Source: Microbacterium sp. K24
GTDB taxonomy: Bacteria > Actinomycetota > Actinomycetes > Actinomycetales > Microbacteriaceae
Direction: 5' to 3'
NCBI RefSeq assembly: GCF_004794465.1
Contig: NZ_SSDJ01000126.1
Coordinates: 45,273 to 109,272, forward strand
DNA length: 64,000 nucleotides
Every line of letters starts with the position of its first letter. Position 1 is the first letter of the stretch. The position numbers and the translations under genes are program-made. Below the pieces are notes generated by a model. It had not been told where the DNA came from. It saw only the letters and a program-made list of their open reading frames with translations, and made no database searches. Below are positions 1 through 8,516 of the stretch, in pieces.

Positions 1-32
1 CGGCATCCGCTGTACGCCTAGGGAGGAGATTC

Positions 33-77
33 GCGCTTCGGGAGGACAGAATCCCGGATTCCGTCCTCCCGAAGCGC
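33..77. repeat. 45-base double hairpin
   Basis: Arms GCGCTTCGGGAGGAC (33-47) and its exact complement (63-77) enclose a second pair, GAATCC (49-54) and GGATTC (56-61), leaving only one A/C mismatch and a one-base centre. It lies 3' of the minus-strand oxidoreductase that ends at 143 and could act as its terminator, though no T-run follows. It may also be a dispersed intergenic palindrome. The rest of 1-142 shows no gene. Confidence 0.6.
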
Positions 78-142
78 ACATCCCCTCCCGGAGCGCACCC
101 GCGCGGATCCCGAACACAGCGGATGCCGCGCCACCCCCGACC

Positions 143-1084
143 TCACACGTCAGCATCCGGAATCGCGATCACCTTGCCGCGGAGCGTCCCGGTCGCCGCC
201 TGCGCGTGGACCTCGGCCAGCTCGCTCAGCGGGATCCGTCGAGCGACCTCGACCCGCAGCTCGCCGCCGTCGACCAGCTCGACGAGCTTCGCCAGCTGCG
301 CGACCTCCGACCGGACGAACACCGTGTGCGCCGAGACGCCGCGCGCCTCGTCACCCGGGGTGGTCATCCACGCGGTGGTCGACACGACCGCGCCGCCGTC
401 GCGCACCAGGGGCACGAGCACCTCGAACTCCGACGGCTCGATCGGCGCGAGGTTCAGCAGCACATCGACCGGCTCCGACACCGCGTCGGTGAGCGAAGTG
501 CGGGAGTGGTCGATGACCTCGTCGGCGCCGGCATCCGTCACGCTCGCCCGGCTGCGGTCGCTCGCCGTCGCGATGACGTACGCACCCGCGCGCTTCGCGA
601 GCTGGATCGCATACCCTCCGACGGATCCGCCGGCGCCGACGATCAGCACCCGCTGACCCTCGATGAGCCCGCCCTCGTCGAAGAGCGCCTGCCACGCGGT
701 GAGACCGATCGAGGGGAGTGCGGCGGCATCCGCCAGAGGGATGCTGGTTGGCGCGGCTGTCAGGACATCCGCCGGCGTCACGACGTATTCGGCGGCTGAG
801 CCGTCGGCCGTCATCGACAGGAAGCCGACGACCGCGTCGCCCGGCTGGAACGCCGTCGCGCCGTCGCCGATCGCGTCGATCGTGCCGGCCACGTCGTATC
901 CCGGGGTATGCGGGAGGGCCACGGGGAACGGGAGCGTGCCCGAGCGGATGCCGGTGTCGGCGGGGTTGAACGCCGATCCGGCCACGCGGATGCGCACCTC
1001 GCCCGCACCGGGCTCGGGAGTGTCGGCATCCTCGTAGCGCAGCACCTCGGGGCCGCCGGTCTCGTGGAATCGCAGAACCTTCAT
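143..1084 (-). CDS. NADP-dependent quinone oxidoreductase-like MDR protein
   Basis: A 313-residue medium-chain dehydrogenase/reductase of the zinc-free quinone oxidoreductase type. The GroES-like N-terminal domain spans about residues 1-115. A Rossmann domain follows, with the nucleotide loop GAGGSVGG at 150-157 and the family run LPSIGLTAWQAL just before it. No structural or catalytic zinc cysteines are visible. Family members reduce quinones or enones with NADPH in the cytoplasm; the substrate here is unknown. It is divergent from a MarR gene, with two palindromes in the 101-base gap, so it is probably that regulator's target. The start ATG has a CAGGAGAAG-type ribosome site on the minus strand. 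Confidence 0.9.
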   Translation of the reverse strand: MKVLRFHETGGPEVLRYEDADTPEPGAGEVRIRVAGSAFNPADTGIRSGTLPFPVALPHTPGYDVAGTIDAIGDGATAFQPGDAVVGFLSMTADGSAAEYVVTPADVLTAAPTSIPLADAAALPSIGLTAWQALFDEGGLIEGQRVLIVGAGGSVGGYAIQLAKRAGAYVIATASDRSRASVTDAGADEVIDHSRTSLTDAVSEPVDVLLNLAPIEPSEFEVLVPLVRDGGAVVSTTAWMTTPGDEARGVSAHTVFVRSEVAQLAKLVELVDGGELRVEVARRIPLSELAEVHAQAATGTLRGKVIAIPDADV

Positions 1085-1112
1085 GATCTTCTCCTGTTAC
1101 TTTCGCGAGTTG

Positions 1113-1168
1113 TGCTTCGAATTCGAAGCATCTGCTGACGAAGATAGCACTGCTTCGGATTCGAAGCA
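1113..1168. promoter_or_regulatory. Tandem MarR operators
   Basis: TGCTTCGAATTCGAAGCA at 1113-1130 is a perfect 18-base palindrome. A second copy at 1151-1168 differs only at the centre (GGATTC for GAATTC). The copies start 38 bases apart between the divergent oxidoreductase and MarR genes. They are inferred operators of the adjacent MarR protein controlling both directions. Confidence 0.8.
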
Positions 1169-1185
1169 ACTGATACGCTCAGAAC

Positions 1186-1686
1186 ATGACGACGGCACCG
1201 CGGCATCCGACTCCGACGCAGCTCGACGCGTACTTCTCCCTCATCGAGGTGAGCAGCCTGCTGCGCCACACGGTCGAGCAGCAGCTGAAGGATGCCGGCG
1301 ACCTCAGCTATGTGCAGTTCCAGCTGCTGGCGCGGCTCGGGGATTCACCGACGGGCAGCCATCGCATGACCGACCTCGCCGACGGCGTCGTCTACAGCCG
1401 GAGCGGGCTCACGTATCAGGCGCAGGTGCTCGAGCAGCGCGGGCTCGTCACGCGGGCGCCCTCGCAGGAGGATGAGCGCGGCATCACCGTGACCCTGACC
1501 GACGAGGGGCGCGCGGTGCTCGCGAAGGTCTTCCCCGGGCACATCGCCGTGCTCGACGAGTTGTTCCTCGAGCCGCTCTCCGACGACGACGTCGCCGTGC
1601 TCGGCAGGGTGCTCGGACGGGTCCGCGACCACATGCGGCAGAATCCGCCGCGCTCGGCGGCACCGCGGCGGCGCAAGTCGCTCTGA
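1186..1686 (+). CDS. MarR family transcriptional regulator
   Basis: A 166-residue winged-helix repressor of MarR type. The DNA-binding part is about residues 60-112: MTDLADGVVYSRSGLTYQ forms the turn and recognition helix, and the wing DERGITVTLTDEG follows. Helices at both ends would form the dimer. MarR proteins usually sense phenolics or oxidants and release promoters of detoxifying enzymes. The divergent quinone oxidoreductase and the two matching palindromes fit that scheme. The C-terminal tail is basic (PRRRKSL). No ligand can be assigned. Confidence 0.92.
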   Translation: MTTAPRHPTPTQLDAYFSLIEVSSLLRHTVEQQLKDAGDLSYVQFQLLARLGDSPTGSHRMTDLADGVVYSRSGLTYQAQVLEQRGLVTRAPSQEDERGITVTLTDEGRAVLAKVFPGHIAVLDELFLEPLSDDDVAVLGRVLGRVRDHMRQNPPRSAAPRRRKSL

Positions 1687-1768
1687 CCCGGAGCGGCTGA
1701 GCGCGGGGTGATCGTCGCGGTCGCGTGGTTGTCGTTCGGCGGTACATCTGCAGGCAGATTTCACGGAT

Positions 1769-1797
1769 GCAGGTCCAGAATGCGTTTCTGGACCTGC
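1769..1797. terminator. Bidirectional hairpin between convergent genes
   Basis: GCAGGTCCAGAA (1769-1780) and its exact complement (1786-1797) form a 12-bp stem with a 5-base loop, in the gap between the convergent MarR and XRE genes. No long T-run is present on either side. Confidence 0.6.
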
Positions 1798-1851
1798 AAC
1801 TGTGTATCCCGCCGACAAAATGACCAGCGGATGCTGCGCCCCGAGCTTCGC

Positions 1852-2076
1852 CTACGCGTCGGCGGAGTCTGCCTCCGCTTCCCAGCGCAGCAGGTCGCCG
1901 GGCTGGCACTCGAGCACCTCGCACAGGGCGTCGAGCGTGGTGAAGCGGACGGCCTTCGCGCGCCCGTTCTTCAGCACCGCGAGATTGGTCGGGGTGATGC
2001 CGATGCGCTCGGCCAGCTCGCCCACGCTCATCTTGCGGCGGGCCATCATCACGTCGATGTCGACGACGACGGGCAT
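1852..2076 (-). CDS. XRE-type HTH regulator (YozG-like)
   Basis: A 74-residue single-domain Cro/C1 helix-turn-helix protein. The motif runs over about residues 15-63 (MSVGELAERIGITPTNL, then CEVLECQPGDLL). It overlaps the upstream membrane-protein gene by ATGA, so the two are translationally coupled. Small HTH proteins of this type are commonly paired with DUF2975 membrane proteins, as here, and probably autoregulate the pair. The signal sensed is not known. Confidence 0.88.
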   Translation of the reverse strand: MPVVVDIDVMMARRKMSVGELAERIGITPTNLAVLKNGRAKAVRFTTLDALCEVLECQPGDLLRWEAEADSADA

Positions 2077-2564
2077 CAGATCACCTCGTTATCGAGCTCG
2101 GAGCGGAGGGTCTGCGCCTCGGCCTCGCGGTCGATCGCCTGACGCAGAAGCGCCTTCATCACGACGACGAGCAGCGCCATGCCGCCGAGCACGACGCCGG
2201 CGCCGCCGAGCAGCGCCACGACTCCGGGCGCCGTCGTGCCGGGGGCGAGGATCGCCGCGAGGATCCAGGTGAGGGCGGCGGCCACGAGGATCGCCCCGAT
2301 GATCACGTTCACGGGACCGAACGAGGACTCCGAGAAGATCGATCCGCGCCGCACCTTGTTCAGCAGCAGCCAGACGCAGATGCCGAAGACCTGCAGCGTC
2401 GCGACGCCGATGACGACGATGCTGACGAACACGATGCGTCCCCAGAGCTCCTCCTCGCCGAGGTCGAGCCACAGCAGGGGAGCGATGAGCGCCTGCACCG
2501 CCACTGATCCGACCAGCGCGATCACGATCACGACCCGCAGCACGACGATCGTCACTTTGCCCAT
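2076..2564 (-). CDS. DUF2975-type membrane protein
   Basis: A 162-residue protein with four hydrophobic helices: near residues 5-30, 45-70, 90-115 and 120-145. The layout and the following HTH partner are those of the DUF2975 family, whose function is undefined. The ATG at 2564 is chosen over the in-frame ATG at 2579 because AAAGGTGG sits a suitable distance before it. The gene ends in a TGA that shares ATGA with the downstream regulator. Confidence 0.72.
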   Translation of the reverse strand: MGKVTIVVLRVVIVIALVGSVAVQALIAPLLWLDLGEEELWGRIVFVSIVVIGVATLQVFGICVWLLLNKVRRGSIFSESSFGPVNVIIGAILVAAALTWILAAILAPGTTAPGVVALLGGAGVVLGGMALLVVVMKALLRQAIDREAEAQTLRSELDNEVI

Positions 2565-2643
2565 GGCCCCACCTTTCATCGAAGAACAGCAGGAATCTAT
2601 CGTTTATCGACAGATTGCGCAACTCGCGCTTGTTGCCGCGAAA

Positions 2644-2663
2644 GAGTGAGTGTACAGTCACTC
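2644..2663. promoter_or_regulatory. TetR operator, copy 1
   Basis: GAGTGA and TCACTC half-sites separated by 8 bases give an 18/20 symmetric site, directly upstream of the TetR start codon. The same half-sites at the same spacing occur at 3288-3307 before the MFS gene. This supports autoregulation plus control of the pump. Confidence 0.8.
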
Positions 2664-2665
2664 AT

Positions 2666-3232
2666 ATGGCTCCGACCCGCAGCTCCATCCTCTCCACGGC
2701 AGACGCCCGGCGTCCCCTCGTGGCGACGGCAGCGCTCGCCGAGTTCGCCCGCGGCGGCTACCATGGCACGACCGTGGCCGACGTCGCCCGTGAGGCGAAG
2801 ATCTCGCCGGCCTACGTCTTCAAGCTCTACGCCGGCAAGGAGGCGCTGTTCATCGCCGCGCTCGAGGCGTGCTTCGAGGCGATCCTCGTCGCACTGGAGG
2901 AAGGGGCGGATGCCGCTGCCGACCAGACGCCCGAGGCGATCCTCGACGCCATGGGTGACGCGTACGCGCACCTGATCTCGGATCGGAAGCTGCTCATGCT
3001 GCAGGTGCATGCGCAGTCCGTCGCCGAGATCCCCGAGATCGGCGCGGCCCTGCGCGCGGGTCTGGGTCGCGTGACGACCTACGCGCAGAGTCGCTCGGGC
3101 GGCTCCGACGAAGACGTGCAGCGCTTCATCGCCTTCGGCCAGCTGTGCCATCTCATCGTCACCACCCAGCTCGACGGACGCCCGGAGGAGTGGGCGACCC
3201 TGTTGACCCGCGGCATCCGCCACCCCGACTGA
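2666..3232 (+). CDS. TetR family regulator of the adjacent MFS pump
   Basis: A 188-residue TetR repressor. The N-terminal HTH is about residues 17-62: EFARGGYHGTTVADVAREAK, followed by SPAYVFKLYAGKEALF. The rest is a helical ligand domain. ATG 2666 is used because it follows the operator; an upstream in-frame ATG at 2615 would place coding sequence over the promoter. The gene precedes an EmrB/QacA-type exporter, and both promoters carry the same GAGTGA-N8-TCACTC site. It is therefore very probably the local repressor of drug export. Confidence 0.9.
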   Translation: MAPTRSSILSTADARRPLVATAALAEFARGGYHGTTVADVAREAKISPAYVFKLYAGKEALFIAALEACFEAILVALEEGADAAADQTPEAILDAMGDAYAHLISDRKLLMLQVHAQSVAEIPEIGAALRAGLGRVTTYAQSRSGGSDEDVQRFIAFGQLCHLIVTTQLDGRPEEWATLLTRGIRHPD

Positions 3233-3287
3233 ATCCCACCCGGCCGAATCGGTCTTCTCGCCGCTTCGGCCATCTGTTTGTCCATAA

Positions 3288-3307
3288 GAGTGAGTGAGTA
3301 ATCACTC
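3288..3307. promoter_or_regulatory. TetR operator, copy 2
   Basis: GAGTGAGTGAGTAATCACTC keeps the GAGTGA / TCACTC half-sites with 8-base spacing seen at 2644-2663. It ends 20 bases before the MFS start codon, where a bound repressor would block transcription. Confidence 0.75.
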
Positions 3308-3327
3308 ATCCACCGAAAGGAACGATC

Positions 3328-4752
3328 ATGACATCTCTCACCACCGCGTCGACGGCCGCGGCGACGCCGCCCCGCAGTTCGCGCCGCTGGCTCGCCCTCA
3401 GCATCCTCGCGCTCGCGCAGTTCCTCGTGGTGCTCGACGCCTCCATCGTCAACATCGCGCTGCCGGTGCTCGGACGCCAACTCGGCATGGACACCGCCGC
3501 CCTCGCCTGGGTGATCACCGCGTACGTGCTCGCGTTCGGCGGGCTGCTGCTCCTCGGCGGGCGGCTCGCCGATCGGTACGGGCACCGGCGCGTGTTCCTC
3601 ATCGGTGCGGGCGGGTTCGTCGCGGCATCCGCTCTCGCCGGACTGTCGCTGTCGGCCGAGATGCTGCTGGCTGCCCGCGCGGTGCAGGGAGCATCTGCGG
3701 CTCTGCTCGCACCGGCCGCTCTCGCACTGCTGACGCAGCTCTTCCCCGATGCGAAGGAGCGCACGAAGGCGCTCGGTGTGTGGGGAGGCGTCGCCGGCAT
3801 CGGATCCGCAGCCGGCGTGCTGCTCGGGGGCGTGCTCACGGCGGCGCTCGGCTGGCAGTCGGTGTTCTTCGTGAACGTTCCGGTCGGCGCGATCGTGCTC
3901 ATCGCCATCCCCCTTCTCATCACGCGTGACGGCGCTCGAGCGCAGGGACGACTGGATGCCGCCGGAGCCGTCACCGTCACGGCCGCACTCGTCGCCCTGG
4001 TCGGTGCCTTCAGCGCGGTCGAACAGCTCGGGTTCCTGCATCCGCTGCCGCTCGTGCTCTTCGCCGCCGCCCTGGCGCTGGGAGCCGTGTTCGTCGTGAT
4101 CGAACGCCGCACCGCCGAGCCGCTGGTGCCGCTGTCGGTGTTCCGCCACCGCAACCTCGCGCTCGGCAACGTCGTGATGCTGCTGGGCGGAGCCGCGATG
4201 GTCGCGCTGTTCTTCGCGCTGTCGGTCTACATGCAGGCCGTGCTCGGCTACGACGCGCTCGCCGCCGGACTCTCGCAGCTGCCTCTCGCCGGCGCCCTCG
4301 TGGTCGTCGCCGGCATGGTGCCCGCGCTGATCGCCCGGCTCCGCACGCGTCCGGTGCTCATCGGGTCGCTGCTCGTGCTCGCCGGCGGGCTCATCTGGCT
4401 CGCTGCGGCGCCGTCGGATGCCGCCTTCCTGACGCAGCTCCTCGGACCGACCCTGCTGATCGGCGTCGGCCTCGGTGGCGCGTTCGTCGCCACGACGCAG
4501 CTCGCGGTCGACGGCGTCGACGGTGGCGAGGCCGGGCTCGCCGGCGGACTGATCAACACCAGTCAGCAGATCGGCGGCGCGGTCGGCCTGGCCGTGCTCG
4601 GGACCATCGCCGGCCTGCGCACCGCGACGCTCGAGGCGGGCGGCGCCACGACGGCGGATGCTCTCACCGGCGGCTTCGCCTGGCTCTTCCTCGGTGCGGC
4701 CGCGCTGGCCGTGGTCGGCGCGGGTGTCGTGGCGGTGTGGCGGCGGGAGTGA
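3328..4752 (+). CDS. DHA2-type (EmrB/QacA) MFS exporter
   Basis: A 474-residue major-facilitator protein with about 14 membrane helices, the count expected of the drug:H+ antiporter-2 group. Visible marks are the first-helix run VVLDASIVNIALPVL, motif A as GGRLADRYGHRR near residue 85, and a motif-C-like glycine-rich helix after GVWGGVAGIGSAAG. It would export amphiphilic drugs across the membrane. It follows the TetR gene and shares its operator. The ribosome site AAAGGA lies 7-8 bases before the ATG. Confidence 0.92.
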   Translation: MTSLTTASTAAATPPRSSRRWLALSILALAQFLVVLDASIVNIALPVLGRQLGMDTAALAWVITAYVLAFGGLLLLGGRLADRYGHRRVFLIGAGGFVAASALAGLSLSAEMLLAARAVQGASAALLAPAALALLTQLFPDAKERTKALGVWGGVAGIGSAAGVLLGGVLTAALGWQSVFFVNVPVGAIVLIAIPLLITRDGARAQGRLDAAGAVTVTAALVALVGAFSAVEQLGFLHPLPLVLFAAALALGAVFVVIERRTAEPLVPLSVFRHRNLALGNVVMLLGGAAMVALFFALSVYMQAVLGYDALAAGLSQLPLAGALVVVAGMVPALIARLRTRPVLIGSLLVLAGGLIWLAAAPSDAAFLTQLLGPTLLIGVGLGGAFVATTQLAVDGVDGGEAGLAGGLINTSQQIGGAVGLAVLGTIAGLRTATLEAGGATTADALTGGFAWLFLGAAALAVVGAGVVAVWRRE

Positions 4753-4776
4753 GCAGCGGATGCCGCCGCGTCCGGG

Positions 4777-6006
4777 TCAGTCCGCCCGACGTGCGCGTGA
4801 GACCAGCGCGACGAGGGCGAGCACGATCACCACGACTCCGTAGCCGATGCACACGGCCTCGAGTCCCACGACGCCGACGAGCGAGCCGGCGATCACGGCG
4901 GGAACCCCGAAGGCCAGATAGGCCAGCAGGTAGATGACCGCGAACGTGTCGGCGCGCTGCGTCACCGGGATGCGCGGGGCGAGCGAGGCGACGACGCCCG
5001 AGAATCCGGTGCCGAAGCCCATGCCGGTCACCGCGGTCGCGGCGAGGTAGAAGGAGAGCGACCCGATGCCCAGGGCGATGAGCGACAGCGCGGTTCCGAC
5101 CGCCAGTGCCGCCGTGCCGAAGACGACCAGCGTGCGCGGCGACCGTCGCCGCATCACGAAGGCCGTGATCGCTCCGACGCCCGCGAGCATCGCGACCGCG
5201 AGGCCCTGCCAGAGGTGCGCGTCGCCGCCGAGCTCGTTGTGCACGATGTTGGCCCCGAGCGAGAGGAAGAGTCCGCCGGTCGCCCAGCCCGCGACGACGG
5301 CGGGGGCGGCGCGCCAGAAGTCGGCGCGGATCGCCGTGGGGATCGAGAGGCGGAAGCTGAGCGACGCCCAGACGCCCGGCGTGCGCGGCGCGGTCTCGGG
5401 CGCCAGCAGGAACAGTACGGCGAGGGCGACGTAGGCGATCGTCAGCGGAGCGAACACATCGAACAGCGGAGCATCCGCCAGGTCGAGGATCACGCCCGAC
5501 AACAGGGCGCCCGCCGCGAGTCCGATGCCGGGGCTGAGGGCGTTCCACAGGGCGGCGGTGCGCGCGCGTCCGCCGGGAGCGAGGTCGAGCACGGCGGCGG
5601 AGAGGGCCGAGATGAGCAGACCGCTCGCGACGCCCTGCAGGATCCGGGCGAGGAACAGCAGCGGCACGGCATCCGCGTGCCAGAAGAGGAACATGCTCGC
5701 CGCGAGCAGCAGGAATCCGGCGATCGCGACCGGGCGTCGTCCGATGTGGTCCGAGACGGAGCCGGCGGTGAGGAGCGTCAGCAGCAGAGCCACGGCGTAG
5801 ACCGCGAAGACGGCGGTGATGACGATCGCGTCGAAGCCGATCGTCTCTGCGAGCACCGGGTAGAACGGCGACGGCGCGCTCGCTCCGGTCATCATGATGA
5901 TCTGCGCGATGATCGCGAGGACGAATCCGAAGCGGGCGCGACGCGGTCCGTCTGCTGGCGCTCGCGCATCGAGCGATGGGCGGACGATCGGCTGGGTCGT
6001 GGTCAT
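4777..6006 (-). CDS. MFS transporter
   Basis: A 409-residue, 12-helix major-facilitator protein. The first helix (FVLAIIAQIIMMTGASAPSP) is followed by a motif-A loop written SDHIGRRPVAI. The shape is that of the drug or metabolite exporters of the DHA1/YfcJ kind; the substrate is unassigned. It is divergent from an ArsR-like HTH gene with two matching palindromes between them. It converges with the EmrB-like gene, 24 bases apart. Confidence 0.88.
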   Translation of the reverse strand: MTTTQPIVRPSLDARAPADGPRRARFGFVLAIIAQIIMMTGASAPSPFYPVLAETIGFDAIVITAVFAVYAVALLLTLLTAGSVSDHIGRRPVAIAGFLLLAASMFLFWHADAVPLLFLARILQGVASGLLISALSAAVLDLAPGGRARTAALWNALSPGIGLAAGALLSGVILDLADAPLFDVFAPLTIAYVALAVLFLLAPETAPRTPGVWASLSFRLSIPTAIRADFWRAAPAVVAGWATGGLFLSLGANIVHNELGGDAHLWQGLAVAMLAGVGAITAFVMRRRSPRTLVVFGTAALAVGTALSLIALGIGSLSFYLAATAVTGMGFGTGFSGVVASLAPRIPVTQRADTFAVIYLLAYLAFGVPAVIAGSLVGVVGLEAVCIGYGVVVIVLALVALVSRARRAD

Positions 6007-6021
6007 GCGCGCTCCTCTGAG

Positions 6022-6086
6022 GTTCGAGAATCATCGAACTATCGGAGCGTACTCGCCATCCCGCGATTGTTCAACTATTCTCGAAC
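6022..6086. promoter_or_regulatory. Two operators for the HTH/MFS pair
   Basis: GTTCGA-N6-TCGAAC at 6022-6039 and GTTCAA-N6-TCGAAC at 6069-6086 share half-sites and spacing. The second ends one base before the regulator's start codon and the first lies just upstream of the MFS start. They are inferred binding sites of the regulator at 6088. Confidence 0.75.
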
Positions 6087-6087
6087 T

Positions 6088-6393
6088 ATGCCAGGCGATC
6101 TTCCTCACCCGGAGCGCTCCGAGATCCAGCTCACGGACGTGCTCTTCGCGCTCAGCGACCCGGAGCGCCTGGCGATCGCGCGGCAGCTCGCCGATGGTCC
6201 GCTCGACATGGCCGCCTGCCACGCCACCGACCCGAACCTCCCGAAGTCGACGAAATCGCACTTCATGAAGGTGCTCCGCGAGGCCGGCGTCATCCGCAAC
6301 GAGCCCAACGGACGTCGACGGATGCTGACGCTGAGGCGCGACGACCTCGACGAGCTGTTCCCGGGGCTGCTGGACTCGGTGCTGCGGGCGTAG
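6088..6393 (+). CDS. ArsR-like winged-helix regulator
   Basis: A 101-residue single-domain protein. LSDPERLAIARQLADGPLDM opens an ArsR-type fold, THE turn and recognition helix carry PKSTKSHFMKVLREAGVIR, and the wing is NGRRRMLTLRRDDL. No metal-binding cysteine pair is present, so it is not a classic metal sensor. The start at 6088 directly follows an operator half-site, suggesting a leaderless or very short leader transcript. It probably represses itself and the divergent MFS gene. A near relative of the same design sits at 61626. Confidence 0.85.
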   Translation: MPGDLPHPERSEIQLTDVLFALSDPERLAIARQLADGPLDMAACHATDPNLPKSTKSHFMKVLREAGVIRNEPNGRRRMLTLRRDDLDELFPGLLDSVLRA

Positions 6394-6413
6394 GCGGGGC
6401 GGCGCGAGCCGGA

Positions 6414-7172
6414 TCACCGGAAGTACGACGCGCCGTTCAGGTCGAGGATGCTGCCGGATGCCCACGTCGACTGCCCCGAGGTGAGGTAGGCGACGGCATC
6501 CGCCACCTCCTCGGGCGTCCCGACGCGGCCGAACGGGCTCTGGCTGCGGACGCGCTCGCCCGAGTCGCCTTCGAGGAGCGACGCCTGACGATCGGTCGAG
6601 ATCACCCCGGGCGCGACCGATGTCACCGCGATCCCGTGCGGGGCCAGCGCGAGCGCCATCGACTGCCCGAACGCCTGCAGCCCGGCCTTGGTCGCGGCAT
6701 ACGCCGGGTGCTCCGCCTCCCCGCGGAACGCGCCGCGCGAACCGACGTTCACGATCGACCCGCCGGCGCCGCGCTCGATCAGGTGCTGGGCCACAAGCAT
6801 CGTCACGTTCGACGCCCCGAGCAGATTCACCGCCACCATCCGCGCCCACGACTGCTGCCAGTGCGCGTACGACGTCGAGCCGACCGGATGCGCGTTGGCC
6901 TCGTTCGGCGCGACCGCGGCGTTGTTGACGAGGATGTCGAGCGTCCCGACCGCGGCAAGAGCCTCGGCGACCACCCGCGCCGCATCGACCGGGTCGCCGA
7001 TGTCCCCGCCGACGACCGCGTGGCCGGTGCCGTCAAGCGAGGCGAGGGTCTCTTCCGCCGCAGCGCGGTCTGAGGCGTAGTGCACGACGACGCGGTCGCC
7101 GCGACGGGCGAACGCCTGCGCGACGGCACGGCCGATGCCGCGCGAGCTGCCGGTGACGAGGGCGTGGGCCAT
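6414..7172 (-). CDS. SDR family oxidoreductase
   Basis: A 252-residue classical short-chain dehydrogenase. It shows the cofactor loop TGSSRGIG at residues 7-14, NNA in ILVNNAAVAP, a serine in VNVGSRG and the catalytic YAATK. The C-terminal ITG-type segment reads ASGSILDLNG. FabG-like enzymes of this form reduce or oxidise hydroxyl/keto groups with NAD(P)H. The exact substrate cannot be read. It converges with the ArsR-like gene. Between its start and the XRE gene at 7369 (7173-7368) I see no gene. Confidence 0.9.
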   Translation of the reverse strand: MAHALVTGSSRGIGRAVAQAFARRGDRVVVHYASDRAAAEETLASLDGTGHAVVGGDIGDPVDAARVVAEALAAVGTLDILVNNAAVAPNEANAHPVGSTSYAHWQQSWARMVAVNLLGASNVTMLVAQHLIERGAGGSIVNVGSRGAFRGEAEHPAYAATKAGLQAFGQSMALALAPHGIAVTSVAPGVISTDRQASLLEGDSGERVRSQSPFGRVGTPEEVADAVAYLTSGQSTWASGSILDLNGASYFR

Positions 7173-7368
7173 GGGGAACTCCTTGAGCGCGAGGTTGTCT
7201 TCGAGAGCCTTTCACGTCGGAGCGTCGGGCTGGCTACCGCTCCGGCACGTCGACCGTGCAGTGCTGTGCCGCCGCACGCGCGAGGCCTCGAGCATCGACG
7301 CGGACCACCGGAGTGCCTGCAGCGCCATCCGTGGACGGATCCGCGAGAAGGCCGACCGTGGAGGAGAG

Positions 7369-7662
7369 CTACGACGCGACACGCCGGCCGGTCGTGCGCG
7401 ACGCGGCATCCGCCCCGATCTCGGCCCATACGGCGTCGAGCGAGATACCGAGCACGTCGGCGATCGCCGCGATCGTCGAGAACGCGGGAGTCGCGACGCG
7501 GCCGGACTCGATCTTGCGCAGCGTCTCCGGCGAGACCCCGGCATCCAGCGCCACGGCCAGCATCGACCGCTCGCCGCGCGCTCGCCGCAACAGGGCGCCG
7601 AGGCGCTCGCCGCGTTCGACCTCGGCGGGGGTGAGCGGCATCCGGACCATCATGACGCCCAT
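7369..7662 (-). CDS. XRE family HTH regulator
   Basis: A 97-residue Cro/C1-type repressor. The five-helix HTH fills about residues 20-80 (LGALLRRARGERSM, then AGVSPETLRKIESGRVATP). Its start codon abuts a palindromic region shared with the divergent methionine aminopeptidase promoter, so autoregulation and control of that gene are likely. Internal ATGs at 7653, 7650 and 7641 are alternative starts; none has a clear ribosome site. Confidence 0.85.
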   Translation of the reverse strand: MGVMMVRMPLTPAEVERGERLGALLRRARGERSMLAVALDAGVSPETLRKIESGRVATPAFSTIAAIADVLGISLDAVWAEIGADAASRTTGRRVAS

Positions 7663-7695
7663 ACTAATCCCGGGATAGTATTACCGGTATAGTTA
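7663..7695. promoter_or_regulatory. Palindromic operator between XRE and map
   Basis: ACTAATCCCGGGATAGT (7663-7679) is a near-perfect palindrome about CCGGG. An adjoining symmetric site centres on TACCGGTA (7682-7689) with flanking TAGTAT / ATAGTTA. Both lie in the 66-base divergent gap and are inferred targets of the XRE protein. Confidence 0.65.
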
Positions 7696-7728
7696 TCGGC
7701 ATCCGAGCGCCGAGACCTGGGAGAAGAC

Positions 7729-8502
7729 GTGATCGAGATCCTGACCGACGCCGAGCTCGCCCGCGCGAGAGACGCCGGCGCGCTCGTCGGCGAGATTCTG
7801 CAGACGCTGAAGAAGCGCGCCGTGGTGGGCGTGAACCTGCTCGACCTCGACCGGTGGACGAAGCAGATGATCGAAGACGCCGGAGCGACGTCCTGCTACG
7901 TCGACTACGCGCCGTCCTTCGGCCGCGGACCCTTCGGCCACTACGTCTGCACGGCCGTGAACGACGCCGTGCTGCACGGCATGCCGCACGACTACGCCCT
8001 CGCCGACGGCGACCTCCTCACCCTCGACCTCGCCGTCACCCTGCGCGGGATCTCGGCCGACGCCGCGATCAGCTTCATCGTGGGCAGCGCCCGCGACCCG
8101 CGTGATGAGGCGATGATCGAGGTGACCGAGCGCGCGCTCGCCGCCGCCATCGCCGCCGCTCGACCCGGTGCTCGGATCGGCGACATCTCTCACGCGATCG
8201 GCACGGTGCTGAGCGCGGCGGGCTACCCGATCAACCTCGAGTTCGGCGGCCACGGCATCGGCTCGACCATGCACCAGGATCCGCACGTCGCGAACGACGG
8301 GCGTCCCGGCCGCGGCTACACGCTCCGCCCCGGCCTTCTCCTCGCCCTCGAACCCTGGGTCATGTCCGACACCGACGAGCTCGTGACGGATGCCGACGGC
8401 TGGACCCTCCGCAGCGCCACCGGATGCCGTACCGCCCACACCGAGCACACCATCGCGATCACCGAGGACGGCGCCGAGATCCTGACCCTGCCCCGGAACT
8501 GA
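7729..8502 (+). CDS. map: Type I methionine aminopeptidase
   Basis: A 257-residue metallopeptidase that removes the initiator methionine from nascent proteins. The pita-bread fold is evident. The metal ligands can be placed as D and D in LLTLDLAVTLRG and ISADAAIS, H in GHGIGSTMHQDP, E in LLALEPWV, and E in TAHTEHTIAI. HGMPHDYALADGD precedes the first aspartate. The start is GTG with GGGAGAAG before it. The promoter gap carries operator-like palindromes, unusual for a housekeeping peptidase, so this may be a second, regulated copy. Confidence 0.92.
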   Translation: MIEILTDAELARARDAGALVGEILQTLKKRAVVGVNLLDLDRWTKQMIEDAGATSCYVDYAPSFGRGPFGHYVCTAVNDAVLHGMPHDYALADGDLLTLDLAVTLRGISADAAISFIVGSARDPRDEAMIEVTERALAAAIAAARPGARIGDISHAIGTVLSAAGYPINLEFGGHGIGSTMHQDPHVANDGRPGRGYTLRPGLLLALEPWVMSDTDELVTDADGWTLRSATGCRTAHTEHTIAITEDGAEILTLPRN

Positions 8503-8516
8503 CGCCAGCCCTCGCG

